NCBI GenBank assembly: GCA_022577435.1
Contig: JAKOON010000070.1
Coordinates: 1,147,219 to 1,211,218 of the forward strand
From: Embiotoca jacksoni
Lineage: Eukaryota; Chordata; Actinopteri; Embiotocidae
Length of the DNA: 64,000 nucleotides
Direction of reading: 5' to 3'
Part shown: one piece after another, positions 33,787 through 44,994 of the stretch
Layout of the letters: each line of letters starts with the position of its first letter
Position numbering within the stretch: position 1 is the first letter of the stretch
Made by a program: the position numbers and the translations under genes
The notes under the pieces: model-generated
What the model was told of the DNA's origin: nothing
Databases searched by the model: none
What the model saw: only the letters and a program-made list of their open reading frames with translations

Positions 33787-33861
33787 CCACAGCCACTCTA
33801 AACTACAGAGCCAGTTTGAACAGCGCGACTGATAAACCCAGCTCCGTGCCTACAAATACTG
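33787..33861 (+). CDS. osbpl7: osbpl7 coding exon 13 (linker)
   Basis: 75 bp. Together with split codons it encodes residues 516-540: STATLNYRASLNSATDK and PSSVPTNT. The acceptor is formed by the (TCTTC)n array plus CAG; donor ACTG|GTAACA. The sequence itself is not conserved, but the phases on both sides fit only if this exon is included. Confidence 0.75.
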
Positions 33862-33937
33862 GTAACATCAATCTAGTATATACAGAGTACACATTGGAAC
33901 TGTAAACGTGTCTTATAGGCAGGAAGAATGATGATTG

Positions 33938-35390
33938 TACAACCCTGTTTCCAAATAAGTTGGGACGCTGAGTAAAATATAGCCTAAATAGAAAAACAAA
34001 TGCTTTGCAAATGTCATAAACCCATATTTAATTAAACAGACCAAAGACAACATGTTGAAACAGAGAATTTGTTTTGTTTTATGAAAGATATATTCTTATT
34101 TTGAATTTGATGCCCGCAACACATCAAAAAAAAACTTGGACAAGGGCAACGAAATACTGAAAAGTTGAACACAAAGGTGTTGGGTGGAACATCTTGCAAC
34201 TAATTAAGTTAATTGGCAACAGATCATTAACCTTATTAAGTATAAAAAGAACACCCTAGAGGGGCAGAGTTTCTGTCTATCAGAGAATGGTGAACCCCTC
34301 TCCATCTTCACTGCTGTGTGGGCAAATAGTGCGACAATTAAGAAAAAATGTTTTTTCAAAGTAAAACTCCAAAGAATTAGTGGATTTCATCGTCTACGGT
34401 TCATAATATCATTAAAAGATTCAGAGAATCTGGCAAAATCTCTGAACACAAGGGACAAGGCTGGAAACCAATATTGGATGGTGGTGATCTTCGGGCCCTC
34501 AGGCAGCACTGCATTAAAAACACACTATTCTGGAGTGGAAATCACTGCATGGGCTCAGGAACACTTGTGAAAACCATCGTCTGTGAACACAGTTCATCGC
34601 TGCATCCACAAATGCTGTTAAAACCCTCCAAAGAAGAAACCAGATAGAAACATGATCCAGAAACACCCCCGCCTTCTCTGGACCGAGATCATTGAAGATG
34701 GACTGAGGTGAAGTGGAAAACTGTCCTGAGGTCTGATGGATCACAATCTGAGATTCTGTTTGGAAATCATGGATGCTGCATCCTCCAGGTTAAAGAGGAG
34801 AGGGACCATCCAGCTTGTTATCAGCTCAGTTCTAAAGCCAGCATCTGTGATGGTACAGGGATGCATGGGTAGCTTGAACATCTGGAAGGAAGCATTAATG
34901 CTGAATGATATATTCAGGTTTTGGAGCAACATATGCTGCCATCCAGACAACGTCTCTTTCAGGGAAGGTCTTGTTTATTTCAGCAGAACAACGTCCAACC
35001 ACATTCTGCACGTATTCCAACAGCCTGGTTCTCTAGTAGAAGAGTCCGCTGATAAACTGGCCTCCTGCAGTCCACACCTGTCAATCATTGAAATAGTTTG
35101 GTGCATCATGAAATAAAAAATACGTCGAATGAGACCCTGAACTGTTCAGATCCTGTATCGGGCAAGAATAGGACCACATTTCACTTCTAAAACTCCAGAA
35201 ACAGGTCTCCTCAGTTCCCAAACGTTTACAGAGTGGTGTTAAAAGAAGAGATGATGCAACACACTGGTGAACATGATCCCGTCCCAACTCTTTTGAGACA
35301 TGCTGCTGGCATCAAATTTGAAATATGCATATATTCATGCTTATAAAAAGAGTTTGAGTTTCCTTGAATACCTTGCATTGTTTTATGTTG
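33938..35390 (+). mobile_element. decayed Tc1/mariner-like element
   Basis: Begins ACAACCCTGTTTCCAAATAA and contains broken transposase text on the plus strand: ITAWAQEHL near 34540, LLWTEII near 34675, and near 35090 SPHLSIIEIVWCIMK, corresponding to the SPDLxPIEN(I/L)W box with the catalytic Glu. Several stops and frameshifts. The right inverted repeat is not recognisable, and the sequence runs nearly up to the acceptor of exon 14. Confidence 0.8.
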
Positions 35391-35401
35391 CTACGATTTA
35401 G

Positions 35402-35616
35402 GTCGTCGCACAGTCCTCCCAGCCCCAGGAGCAGACAACAGCCACATTGGCATTATGAACATGCTTTACAACAATATTGGCAAAGACCTGTCCAGAATCT
35501 CCATGCCTGTTGCTCTGAATGAGCCGCTGTCCTTGCTGCAGAGAGTCAGTGAAGAGCTGGAGTACTCTGAGCTGCTGGACATCGCCAACCACATTGACGA
35601 TCCATTTGAGAGAATG
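35402..35616 (+). CDS. osbpl7: osbpl7 coding exon 14 (start of ORD)
   Basis: 215 bp, residues 541-612. RRTVLPAPGADNSHIGIMN is followed by NNIGKDLSRISMPVALNEPL, the conserved entry to the ORD, which forms the lid and first helices. Acceptor CGATTTAG, donor ATG|GTAAGT. Confidence 0.96.
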
Positions 35617-35718
35617 GTAAGTCGGGTTTACATAGAGTCCTAACCAGCTGGAGCTCAGAGCAAGTTGAGCTCAGTGGAAGGTTTATGAATAACTGAGAAT
35701 AAACATGTATCTTTCTAG

Positions 35719-35856
35719 GTTTACGTGGCAACATTCTCCATCTCGGGTTATGCCTGGGCTTCCTGGAGGTATCGCAACAAACCCTTTAACCCCGTCCTGG
35801 GAGAAACGTATGAGAATCACAGAGAAGACCGAGGATTCTACTACATCAGCGAGCAG
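35719..35856 (+). CDS. osbpl7: osbpl7 coding exon 15 (ORD)
   Basis: 138 bp, phase 0, residues 613-658. [20 protein letters not shown] then [20 protein letters not shown] and [15 protein letters not shown] is an invariant PI4P-contact region of ORDs. Acceptor CTTTCTAG, donor CAG|GTAACC. Confidence 0.97.
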
Positions 35857-35939
35857 GTAACCAGCAGAGACCGACCTGCTGACTAAACATCAACATCTGC
35901 TTTATAACACGCTATAATGCTGTGTTGTATGTCGTTCAG

Positions 35940-36003
35940 GTCTGCCATCACCCACCCATCTCTGCTTGCCACGCAGACTCGGAAAACTTCACATTCTGGC
36001 AGG
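35940..36003 (+). CDS. osbpl7: osbpl7 coding exon 16 (ORP fingerprint)
   Basis: Residues 659-679 plus one base: [20 protein letters not shown]. Joined to exon 15 this gives EQVCHHPP; the family fingerprint is EQVSHHPP, so Ser is replaced by Cys while both histidines are kept. Acceptor TCGTTCAG, donor CAGG|GTAGGC. Confidence 0.97.
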
Positions 36004-36096
36004 GTAGGCACAGCATGTTTACTGATCAGTGCATGATCCACCTGGACCTTACCGGACCGGACTATACTAATGTCTCATCGGTCTGTCTGCCCTCAG

Positions 36097-36175
36097 ATCA
36101 GAGATGGAAGAACAAGTTTTGGGGAAAGTCAATGGAGATCATCTCCAGTGGACTGGTCAATGTTACCCTCCCCAA
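36097..36175 (+). CDS. osbpl7: osbpl7 coding exon 17 (ORD)
   Basis: Residues 680-705: [19 protein letters not shown] and LVNVTLP. Acceptor TGCCCTCAG, donor CCCAA|GTAAGT, splitting a codon after two bases. Confidence 0.95.
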
Positions 36176-36273
36176 GTAAGTCACTTACTTTTAATCATAC
36201 CAGTCACACAATAATGCAGATCATAGTGGGTCTGGAAATAGTAGTATAAACTACTAATATTTAGTTTCAATAA

Positions 36274-36420
36274 GGGGCAGCTGTGGCTCACACTATAGTT
36301 TGGCGGTTCAAACCCCATTTCCTCCAGTGTACATGCCCAAATGTTTTTGGGCAAAAAACTGAACCCCAAGTTTCTCCCGATGGCGGGCGAGCACCTTTTT
36401 ATGGCAGCTGTGTCGCTGGC
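36274..36420 (+). mobile_element. SINE with tRNA-like head (decayed)
   Basis: CAGCTGTGGCTCACACTATA (box A-like) and TTGGCGGTTCAAACCCC (box B-like), then TCCTCCAGTGTACATGCCCA and CTGAACCCCAAG, the order of a common fish SINE family also present inverted at 44995 and 50381. Confidence 0.65.
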
Positions 36421-36434
36421 AAGCTGTCCTGGCT

Positions 36435-36725
36435 CAGATGCAGCAGAACAGGCCCAAACCATGATAGTACTACCTCCATGTTTCTACAAAGGGATAAGGC
36501 TCTTATGCTGGAATGCAGTTTCTTCTTTTCTCCAATCATAACACTTCTGAACCAATAAGTTCTATTTTGGTCTCATTCATCCACAAAACATTTTTCCAAT
36601 AATCTTCTGGCTTGTCCATATGACCCTTGGCAAATTGCAGATCAGCAGCATTTTTTGGAGAGCAATGCCATTTCTCTTGCAATCCTGCTGTGCACACCAT
36701 TGTTGTTCACATTAATGAATATAAA
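36435..36725 (-). mobile_element. Tc1-like transposon fragment
   Basis: The plus strand reads TTTTGGTCTCATTCATCCAC, then CTTCTGGCTTGTCCATATGA and GGAGAGCAATGCCATTTCTC. This wording is the antisense of a Tc1-type transposase central region. Too decayed to translate reliably. Confidence 0.45.
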
Positions 36726-37835
36726 AGTGTTCGTAGCTTCAGGTCTGAAAAATGAGGCCGATCCAGAAGTGTCTTCAGCTGCAATACCAGCGAGTGCCAC
36801 TAGAGGTCGGCTCCAAAAAGCCTCCGGCTCCATAGACTCCCATTCAACTTCTCTCATCAAATCCAAAGTGAATAAAATGTGTCCATCAGTTCTCTCGGTG
36901 TTGTTAGCTAAAGTCACTCCTTCTTATTAGTTTTCTGGAGGTCCATCTGAAAATAATCCCTCATTCATTAGAAAAGAAGATTCAAGAAGACCTGTTTTTG
37001 GGGGCGTGTCTGTTTGATTGACAGGCCTGTGGTGCAGTCAGGTTACAGCTATCGGTGGGTGGGACGTAGTATCGTCAGGTTTCCAGTCAGATTCACCGCT
37101 GGCTCCTCCCCCAGTTTGTCCAAATATGGTCACGTCCTGCTCTGAGCGAGCAAGAACAAAAGTTTTGTGAAGATCAGACTTTGACAGAACCCTGTTCTTC
37201 AGATAAAACGGGGCACCCACTTCCACTTGATAATCATCCAATTGACTGAAAGAAAAATTAGTCTAATTTCACTATTAAATTAACTGCTAATAATTTTGCT
37301 CAATAAATAAATGCGAGTTAACCTTGCACTGCCAGTCCTCTGATTATCCTGTTACTGAGGCATTGAATTTCCCTTCGATAATGGCAATCAGTTATGAATG
37401 TTTGAGGGTCGCTGAGTAAAGAGGCTTTATGTCTCTTTGACTACAGCTGGAAATATTGTGAAGAAGCTTTAGATTCATAGGACTGCAGCCAATCTCCATG
37501 GATACAATGATGTGTTTGGAAGTTTTCCACAAACTGATGCAGGAAGAAGACGCAAGAGGACTCCACTGTTGAGAGAAAAATATTCACAAGCTGAAATGCT
37601 TCCGGGAGAACTTCCTTTGGACAGATGACACAAACCTGGAGCTTTTTTATACTATATTCATATGTCATATTTCTCCTGTAACAATATTCCATTTATTGTA
37701 AACATATGTTTATATATATATAAACTGTGTCACTTGCATTATAGTCGTATCGAGGGACATTAAAAGCTGCAGAAGTTCATCAAATTTGAATTGAAATAAA
37801 ATCTAATTGCATCATTTGTTTGTATGTGTGCGTAG
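36726..37835 (+). other. osbpl7 intron 17, distal part
   Basis: No exon or clear repeat recognised. Phrase GCCTCCGGCTCCATAGACTC at 36820 and the short TA run at 37710 are the only notable points. Confidence 0.5.
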
Positions 37836-37980
37836 TTACGGCGACCACTATGAATGGAACAAGGTAGTGACGTGTATCCACAACGTGCTGAGTCAACAGC
37901 GCTGTTTGGAGCACTACGGCGAGGTGGTCATCAGAAACACAAATAGCGACGTCTGCACGTGCAAGATCACATTTGTCAAG
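37836..37980 (+). CDS. osbpl7: osbpl7 coding exon 18 (ORD)
   Basis: 145 bp, residues 706-754: YGDHYEWNKVVTCIHNVLSQ then QRCLEHYGEVVIRN and CKITFVK. YGD..(E/V)WNKVTTCIHN(I/V)L and IEHYGE are strongly conserved ORD blocks. Acceptor TGTGCGTAG, donor AAG|GTCAGC. Confidence 0.96.
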
Positions 37981-38127
37981 GTCAGCACACACTTGTTCAC
38001 ACGCACTGCCATCTTTCACTGTTGTACAGACCGACGTCTGACTTGCGGGACGTCTACATAGACATGAGGACTTTTCTTGTCCTAACCTCCTCTTTCGACC
38101 ACCATGACTTTCCTGCTGATTTTGCAG

Positions 38128-38278
38128 TCTCGCTACTGGAGCTCTGACAGCAGTAAAAACGAGGTGCAAGGTGTGGTTCTGGACCAGGCTGGAGAGGTGA
38201 TCCATCGTTTCGGAGGCCTCTGGCATGAAGGCATCTTCTGTGACACTCTGCCGACACCAAAGTGCATCTGGAAGCCCA
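38128..38278 (+). CDS. osbpl7: osbpl7 coding exon 19 (ORD)
   Basis: Residues 755-804: SRYWSSDSSKNEVQGVVLDQ then AGEVIHRFGGLWHEGIF and PKCIWKP. KYW...NEVQG and GKWHEG-type blocks identify the ORP3/6/7 subfamily (here GLWHEG). Acceptor TTTTGCAG, donor CCCA|GTAAGT. Confidence 0.96.
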
Positions 38279-38553
38279 GTAAGTAACATGGCCTCACGTC
38301 CAAGTGCTTAAAATCCATCACACAATACTGTCTGAAGATTACTGTTGACCTCCGCCGACTGATCGGACTTTCATCATTCTTGGAACTGACTAAACTATTG
38401 ATGTATTCTTTTTCACAAAAACAAATGAATCTTGACAATCCATACTTTTTTTTGCAAATGGGGAAACTTATCTCCCATAAATTCGATAAATTTTTCCACA
38501 TTGTGTAATGTTCCTATTCTTAATATATATATATAATGTAATTTTTGATTCAG

Positions 38554-38680
38554 ATGTGCAGCCTGATGACCACTTCCAGTTCTACGGCTTCTCACAATAC
38601 GCCCGAGAACTGAACGAGCTGACTCCGGACCTGCGGGCCGTTCTTCCACCTACGGACACTCGTTTCAGGCCCGACCAGAG
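38554..38680 (+). CDS. osbpl7: osbpl7 coding exon 20 (ORD)
   Basis: Residues 805-846: NVQPDDHFQFYGFSQYAREL then NELTPDLRAVLPPTDTRFRP and DQ. LPPTDTRFRPDQR is an invariant ORP block. Acceptor TTGATTCAG, donor CAGAG|GTACAA. Confidence 0.97.
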
Positions 38681-38792
38681 GTACAAACAAGCTTTTGTGT
38701 TTCATTTAATTTAAACTCGATTTTTACCCTGTTTACTGCACCATTTTCTTTGTGTCCCGGTTGTCGATTCCTGTCCCTCTTTTCTCAATCAG

Positions 38793-38915
38793 GCTTCTGG
38801 AGGAGGGGAAAGTCACGGAGGCGGATAAAAAGAAAGATGAGGTGGAGGAGAAGCAGAGGGAGAGGAGGAAGGAGATGGCAAAGAGAGGGGAGGAGCATGT
38901 CCCCAGGTTTTTCAG
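38793..38915 (+). CDS. osbpl7: osbpl7 coding exon 21 (charged helix)
   Basis: Residues 847-887: LLEEGKVTEADKKKDEVEEK then QRERRKEMAKRGEEHVPRFF. The long charged C-terminal helix of ORPs. Acceptor CTCAATCAG, donor CAG|GTGAGA. Confidence 0.95.
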
Positions 38916-39645
38916 GTGAGATGTTACGCTTTGGAATGTTTAGGAAGGAAGGTTTGGTATTCCCTCAGCACTCACATCAGCAATACTTAAGAATAGTATT
39001 CCTGTAATAGGAGACTCGCAAGAGACAGATACAAAATTTGTCACAACTAAAGCATCTTGTGCGTCTTCTTCTGTGGTGGTTTAGTGGCACCTGACTAGAG
39101 AATTTGCACCACCAGCTTTTATTTCAACGAACTTTCCAACAAACAAATAACTCTCATTTTCTTTTGCACATTTTCTTAATTCAGTTAAAATTTGTGCTAC
39201 ATTTGGTTTCTAACATATTGTAAATATATATGAATTGTTTGCATTATTGATTTGGGGTACAGCTTTTTCTTTTCTCACAAAGACACGATTTCAGGAAGTT
39301 TAACTTTAAGACAAGAAATAGTACAGCTCACAACTGACTATTAAAATCACTTATAATTTGTAGACTTTGGCCAAACAAGGTGTAACATGCTCATCAGTAA
39401 GTTACATATATTGATAGCCAGGGCAAACGTGACTTTTGGGGCTTATCCAGTGAGGGAGACTGTCGCAGTTGGTCCCATGCAAACGTTCATGAAGCAGCTG
39501 TAGGAGAAGGCTCACCTGCTATTAACAGATGGTCGTAGATGATCCGATCACAAGTGGCCAGCTCTCAGTATGGCAGTTGTACTATCATGTGACACAAATG
39601 CATCTTGAGTGACCAATTGTGGTCGGATCTCACCTCCTCACTCTA

Positions 39646-39770
39646 TATTCAATTCAATTCAACTTTATTTATATAGCGCCAAATCACAACAGAGGTTATT
39701 TCATGGCACTTAACACATTAAAGTCCTTACAGCAAGACTTTACAATATTATACAGAGAAACCAACAATTA
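39646..39770 (-). mobile_element. L2-type LINE 3' terminus fragment
   Basis: TCAACTTTATTTATATAGCG then CCAAATCACAACAGAGGTTA is nearly identical to the terminus of the LINE at 30415. Only about 125 bp is present. Confidence 0.8.
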
Positions 39771-39825
39771 TGCAAAGAAACATGTAGAAATGTGTACAAA
39801 TTGTCAAAGCAATAGGTACCTAACA

Positions 39826-40462
39826 CCGAGATGTCTTCTCTTCACTGTAGGTTCACATTTAAGTGCCATCTAGTAGTAGTTTGTGATGTTTATCACATTT
39901 TTAAATGTCTGAACAAAGTTTAGTATATTTGTTATTTGTAACCTGAACCGTTAGAACCTGGTCTGTCAAATTGTTCCCTGCAGGTTGGGCTCTGCTGCTG
40001 TGGATAAAAGAACTGAGCGAAGGGGTTACTGGTCTGATACGTGTCAGAAATTAAACAAGATGAACTGAAATAAAAAATGATGAACTCAGAGGAGGCTTTG
40101 GTGAAACAAGCGCCACGTTACAGTCTGTTTTTAGTCACTATGCAGGGTCAGATACAAACACGGGAACGTGGCACCGAGAGCTGCATTTATTTTTGTTTCT
40201 TATTCAGAGGACATCAGCTGAATAAGCGTTTTTTGTTTTTTTTTACGTGGCCCAGGACTCATAGTTTAGACACTGCTAGAAGAATGTGACCAGTAGCCCC
40301 TTCGCTCAGTTCATTTATCCACAGCAGCAGAGCCCAACATGCAGGGAACAATTTGGTAATCTGACCGATCACGTTCAGATATTTTAAAAATGTGATAAAT
40401 GTCACAAATTACTAATAGATGGGGCATAAATATGAGGCTTCGGTGAAGAAAAGATGTCTCTT
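39826..40462. repeat. large imperfect palindrome (foldback element)
   Basis: The left arm, about 39826-40035, and right arm, about 40270-40462, are inverted copies: GGGCTCTGCTGCTGTGGATA at 39985 pairs with TATCCACAGCAGCAGAGCCC-type sequence near 40316, and GATGTCTTCTCTTCACTG at 39828 pairs with the complement near 40440. Arms are about 200 bp with a loop of about 240 bp. It lies in the last intron of osbpl7. No transposase is present. Confidence 0.8.
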
Positions 40463-41253
40463 AGTACCACACCACCTCAGAATGTGGTCAGGGCAGATCA
40501 GATCCAATGGTTCCTCGGTGCATTCACACCTGTATTTTAAGAGGACCACTTGTGATCCAAAAAACCCCGGGATGAATCCGATCACATTTTATTGCCAGGT
40601 CTGCCTGAGGCAGGAATCATCGAACCTTTTTTTTGACACTGCCCCATTTATTCACATAGCTGAGCTCCACTAAACCAGCTGAAAAAACTTCTGTTATGTG
40701 AACAATAAAAAATATATACTCAACACACAGTTGCGCGTGAGCTACAGGGTAGCTATTGGTTGGAGACACTTGGCCTAAGGTGTATGTTTTACTCTTTACC
40801 AGAGGTGTTAGTTTATTCAACTTACGTTTGCCAGACTAACCAGCTTCATGGCCACAAGAGACACAAATGACAATATTCAATACTCAAAGAAAACTTGGAC
40901 AAGTGAGATTTATGCTTTATGTCACAATAGAAAATGTCTGCCCACCGCTGCTGCTCTGCTGCTTCCGTGAGCATCTCTGGGGAACCACGCTGGCCTGGTT
41001 CCCCCACACTGAATAAAACCGCCCTGAACTGGGAAAAGTTAAACTACCCATCCTCTGGTGGTGGCTTTATATTTATTGCACACTTGAGGGCTATCAATCT
41101 TATACTTTCAGCAAGAAACGAATAGGCCTGTTTCCCAAAATGTCAAATTATTCCTTTAAATGTTTATTTTATTTATTTATTTTTAAATATTGGCAGAAAA
41201 AGCATTTTCAAGACGATTGCGTCACAATTTTGCGTGCGTGTCTGTTTTCACAG

Positions 41254-41362
41254 AAAAGCAGTAGATGAGGCCGGCAGAGATGTGTGGCTGTTCAACGGAA
41301 CCTACTGGAAGCTCCGCAAAGACCCTGGCTTCTCCAAGATGGAAAACCTGGACCTGTGGTAG
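41254..41362 (+). CDS. osbpl7: osbpl7 coding exon 22 (stop)
   Basis: Residues 888-923: KAVDEAGRDVWLFNGTYWKL then RKDPGFSKMENLDLW and TAG at 41360-41362. Family proteins end FSK(L/V)D.PVLW, so this is the natural C-terminus. Acceptor GTTTTCACAG. Confidence 0.97.
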
Positions 41363-42395
41363 AACACTAATCGTATTGCTGAGGCTAAATGACAGCAGCC
41401 AGCTGCTAAGCGCTTGGTGGCATGATGGAAGAGGAAAAGTTTACCCTTCTCTTGGTAAAAAAATTATAAATTGTAACCATTTTAGATCAATTCCTTGTGC
41501 ATAAATAGTCCCAGAAGTGTGCTGCTACTGTTACTGTGGGGGATGTAGTGCAGAAGTGCTCTCAGAAGCATAAATGAACCTCCAATTGGTTGTTTTGTGC
41601 CATGTAGAGGTGAGGTGCCACTATGGAAAAAAACACGGACTGATTTAGACGAAGGCGGATGTGTTTTCTGCCTGCCTCCACCCATAATGGAAACCTTAAA
41701 TATTATTATTCACAATTCAGCAACAAATATGAACTGGAATTTTTCTTTTTAAAGCCTTTATTGCTGCCCTTTAGAAAATTGTGGGTAAAAATCTAAACAA
41801 GTGAGGCCTCTGGCTACATGTAAAACAACTTATATCATACTTGTGGGATGAATGTCAGATTATATATTATGCTTTTAGTTTTAACATGTCTGATTATTTT
41901 TATTCAGTGTCATTGTTGACTGCTTCATAGCAGTTGTGATGTATTCAGGAAGTCATTGTGTCAGAAGCTTGCTGCCTCTAAAGGAATCTTGAACACATGG
42001 GGGCCTAATTCTGGTGCTTGTTGGGTTTATTACAGGTCAACTGGTGCTGTCCTGCTTTCTTTCTCAGGGTGTTACTGCGTAAAACAACCAATTGGAGGTT
42101 TCTTTCTCAGGGTGTTACTGTGTAAACTTGGTCAAGTTGGTATACATTTTGTTTTCCTATTTCCTTTTTGGTTTGTTTTTGCACACTGCAGATGCTGTTT
42201 TTCTGCACACAGGAAAAATAGAGCTCTCCTGTTAGACAAGCCATCTTCTCTGTTGAGGCAATGAACTATTTTTTTATTGATGTTTCAACAATTGATTTTT
42301 AAAAGAAAAAGAAACTTCTGTTGAATCCTTGTCAAATGTTTTTTTTTTCTTCATGTTTTTTCTTTTTTCAAATAAAGGTTCGATACTTGGCACTC
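41363..42395 (+). other. osbpl7: osbpl7 3' UTR
   Basis: About 1 kb from the stop to the first convincing polyadenylation signal. It includes an imperfect tandem duplication of TTCTTTCTCAGGGTGTTACT near 42060 and 42100. Confidence 0.7.
42371..42376 (+). promoter_or_regulatory. osbpl7: AATAAA polyadenylation signal of osbpl7
   Basis: AATAAA preceded by a T-rich stretch and followed within 30 bases by TTTTGCCTCCTGTTT, a plausible downstream element. Confidence 0.65.
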
Positions 42396-44524
42396 TTTTG
42401 CCTCCTGTTTAACTTTTCTTCATTACTCATCTGGAGTTTTAAGGGAGTTTTTTGCAGTAAAAGTGTTGAAATTTGAAAAAATTGCAAGCAGAGTACATGA
42501 AATTGTGATTTAAAAAAACAAAAATATATATATATTTTCTTAAACTACCTTTATAAAGAGTAATATGTAAACATTTTCTTTGAAATAAATACTCTATGTA
42601 CATCAGACATATTTTAGTTATAATCTTTTCTTTCTATAAGCTGTCAAAATACGAGCTTTACATGCCGTTTAATTAATATTAATTTAACACAGGCCGCATG
42701 TATGCACGAAAACAAAGGGCAGTCTCCTACAATTGGAAGTGTGTATAAACCTAATTTAACATACAGTATTCCTCATTCCAATAATAAGACCACATTTCCA
42801 ACAACGCCGGTCACTTCTGTTGTTTTGCGGGTAGCTAGCACGGAGTTTGTTTTGCTGATGAAAGGCGAGGGAGTAGAGCCATGCTCATTCTAAATGAGGT
42901 TGGTTTTTTTTTCAAAAGTGATTTTTGTTTGGAAAGACTACTTTATGCCTCAAGACTTGTAGCAGAGCTTCTGCAGAGGAAACTTTTTGTGGAAGAATTG
43001 TGGGAATTTTGCAAAATTGAAAGCTCCCGTAATATTGTAGCGATTGCTTGGATTTTTATTTGCATATGTGGTTTAAATAAATTTAAACCAAATTTATTAG
43101 CTTTCTCTTGTTCCTGAGGTTCAAATTGCAGTTCAATTAGGTCTCGAGACAAATCTCAACACACTGCAGGAGTCCTACTCGCTTGGAAGGGGAGGGTGAG
43201 ACCAGGGACGTCTGATGGTTACAATCTGCAGCATCACCACTAGATGCACTAAATCCTACACACTGCTCCTTTAAATGCAATCAATAGGTGGAGCTTCTGG
43301 GCTTTGTTTACAGCGCCCCATAGTGATCATTGTGGGAATATGAGATGTGATATGAACAGAGAAATCTGCTTCTGCATATCCCTGGGTACATTATAAATAC
43401 TTGAATCTTGTACTTGGTACAGTCACATATAGTATATACATATACATAAACAACATATATATGTTAGTACACTTACTGGTGTTCTTGAGTTTTGATGGTG
43501 AAGTATTGTCTGAAATCACACATTTCTGTTCTGCACTTACTGGAAATAACTGACATTTGACTGCATCACCCACCAACAACCACCAGCTTCAGTTATTTGA
43601 CCTAGAAATGCACCAAATAAATATATGCTTTGTTCCAAATGAGGTACTTCCCATAGTACACTAATAAACAGTGTTAAAATTCATGGACTATACAAGTAAG
43701 AGCAGTGTTGTTTCAAAACGCACACTGCTGTTCTGCACTTACAGGAAATACCTTCAGCATGTGAACACATCCCCCTTTAAAATATCTACAGCTTTAATTA
43801 TTTTACCCAGAAATCAGTATGTTTTTGTGTCCTCTGTTTAAGACAATTAATAAACACACTGATTCTTCTGTCCAGCAGCAGCAGTGGAAAAGAAACACTT
43901 TTATGTTCAGGAGCAGCTGCAGCTTCTTCAGATGCCTTAATTTGAAAATTCTCTACGTACGGAGCCAAGATGGCGACCGTTTAGGTTGGAAAGTGTCCAG
44001 CGTTTCACACTTCTTTTTTGGACCGTTTTGAGTTCATCATGCTGGTACTGGTAGTGTTCTGCATGTTTCTGTGCTGACAGTGTGAACACACTGATGGACT
44101 CAAAACAGTGAGTGTTAGTACACAAGAACGCCATTTGGAACACGGGAATACTGATGGCGTCTGTCCAACAGCAGTTCTGGTACTTACCCTGCGTTCCAAC
44201 AGCCATACTAACATACTATTCAGTACACCAGAAAAAATAGTTAGTATGTCCCAGTACTTACTATGTTAAACGTAGGATGCCAAAAGAACCAGGATGACCT
44301 ACTACATCCGGTCGTATTTTGTGCTTTTTATGCAGACTCCTGATGTTACTGAACATGAAACTGCAGTTGTGAAGCGTTTAATGTGACATTCCTGAAATCA
44401 TTACCTTCGATCCATTTTTTATTTTTACTATTTTCCTAAAACATTCAATATCCGACAAGCAGAATTAGTGGGTGGGTCGGGACATTGGATTTTTGGGGGT
44501 GCACACAGACAGATAGGACAATGC

Positions 44525-44880
44525 TGGAATGGCTTCAGCTAAAATTAGACTTGTGAACCCCACATAACATCTCTGGAAAGACCTGAAGATGGCAATTCAC
44601 AGATATAACCTGGTGAAGCTTGAGAGAATCTGTAGGACGAATAGGAAAGACCAAAATCCAGATGTACAAAGTCTGTAAAGGTTTACCCAAGAAGAACCGA
44701 AGCTCTCCCTAATGCCAAAGGGCCTCCTACAACATACTGAATTAAAGGTTTCAGTACTTTTACAAATGAGGGATTTTTAATAAATTTGCAAAAAAAATGT
44801 AAAAAATGTTTTCACTTTACCATTGTGGTTTATAGTGTAGATCAATGCAGAAAATGGAAATTTTATCAATACAACATGTG
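44525..44880 (+). mobile_element. Tc1-like element 3' fragment
   Basis: CATCTCTGGAAAGACCTGAA, then AAGGTTTCAGTACTTTTACA, then AATAAATTTGCAAAAAAAATG and GTTTTCACTTTACCATTGTG follow the order of the 3' ends of common fish Tc1 elements. No intact frame. Confidence 0.5.
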
Positions 44881-44994
44881 TGCAAAGACAAGATTTCTGA
44901 AAATATATATCAATGCAGATTTGAAATCACATGGGAGAAAAAAACAAGCTCATCCTAGTTCAGCAGCTGTGTTGATGGAGTAAATGTTTAATGG

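Larger units (their letters stand above)
22144..42376 (+). other. osbpl7: osbpl7-like gene: oxysterol-binding-protein-related protein (22 coding exons)
   Basis: The complete coding region was assembled from 22 exons with consistent phases, giving about 923 codons (human ORP3, 6 and 7 are about 840-935). Order: low-complexity serine-rich N-terminus; PH domain (residues about 82-172); a linker with a basic KPKKKTGKA stretch; a serine/acidic linker with the FFAT-like motif EYFDASE (476-482); and the ORD lipid-binding domain (about 541-900) ending in DPGFSKMENLDLW. Known for the family: the PH domain binds phosphoinositides, FFAT tethers the protein to ER VAP proteins, and the ORD exchanges or senses sterol, PI4P or related lipids at membrane contact sites. 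MSVNKKSKRIDLD and DNLYHLK in the PH domain match ORP7 best; ORP3/ORP6 remain alternatives. A tbkbp1 gene downstream supports osbpl7, since the human genes are near neighbours. The gene looks intact. Confidence 0.88.

Noticed and set aside
34316..35116. Open frames taken as host genes
   Set aside because: They are broken pieces of a Tc1-like transposase, ending in a decayed SPDLxPIENxW box.
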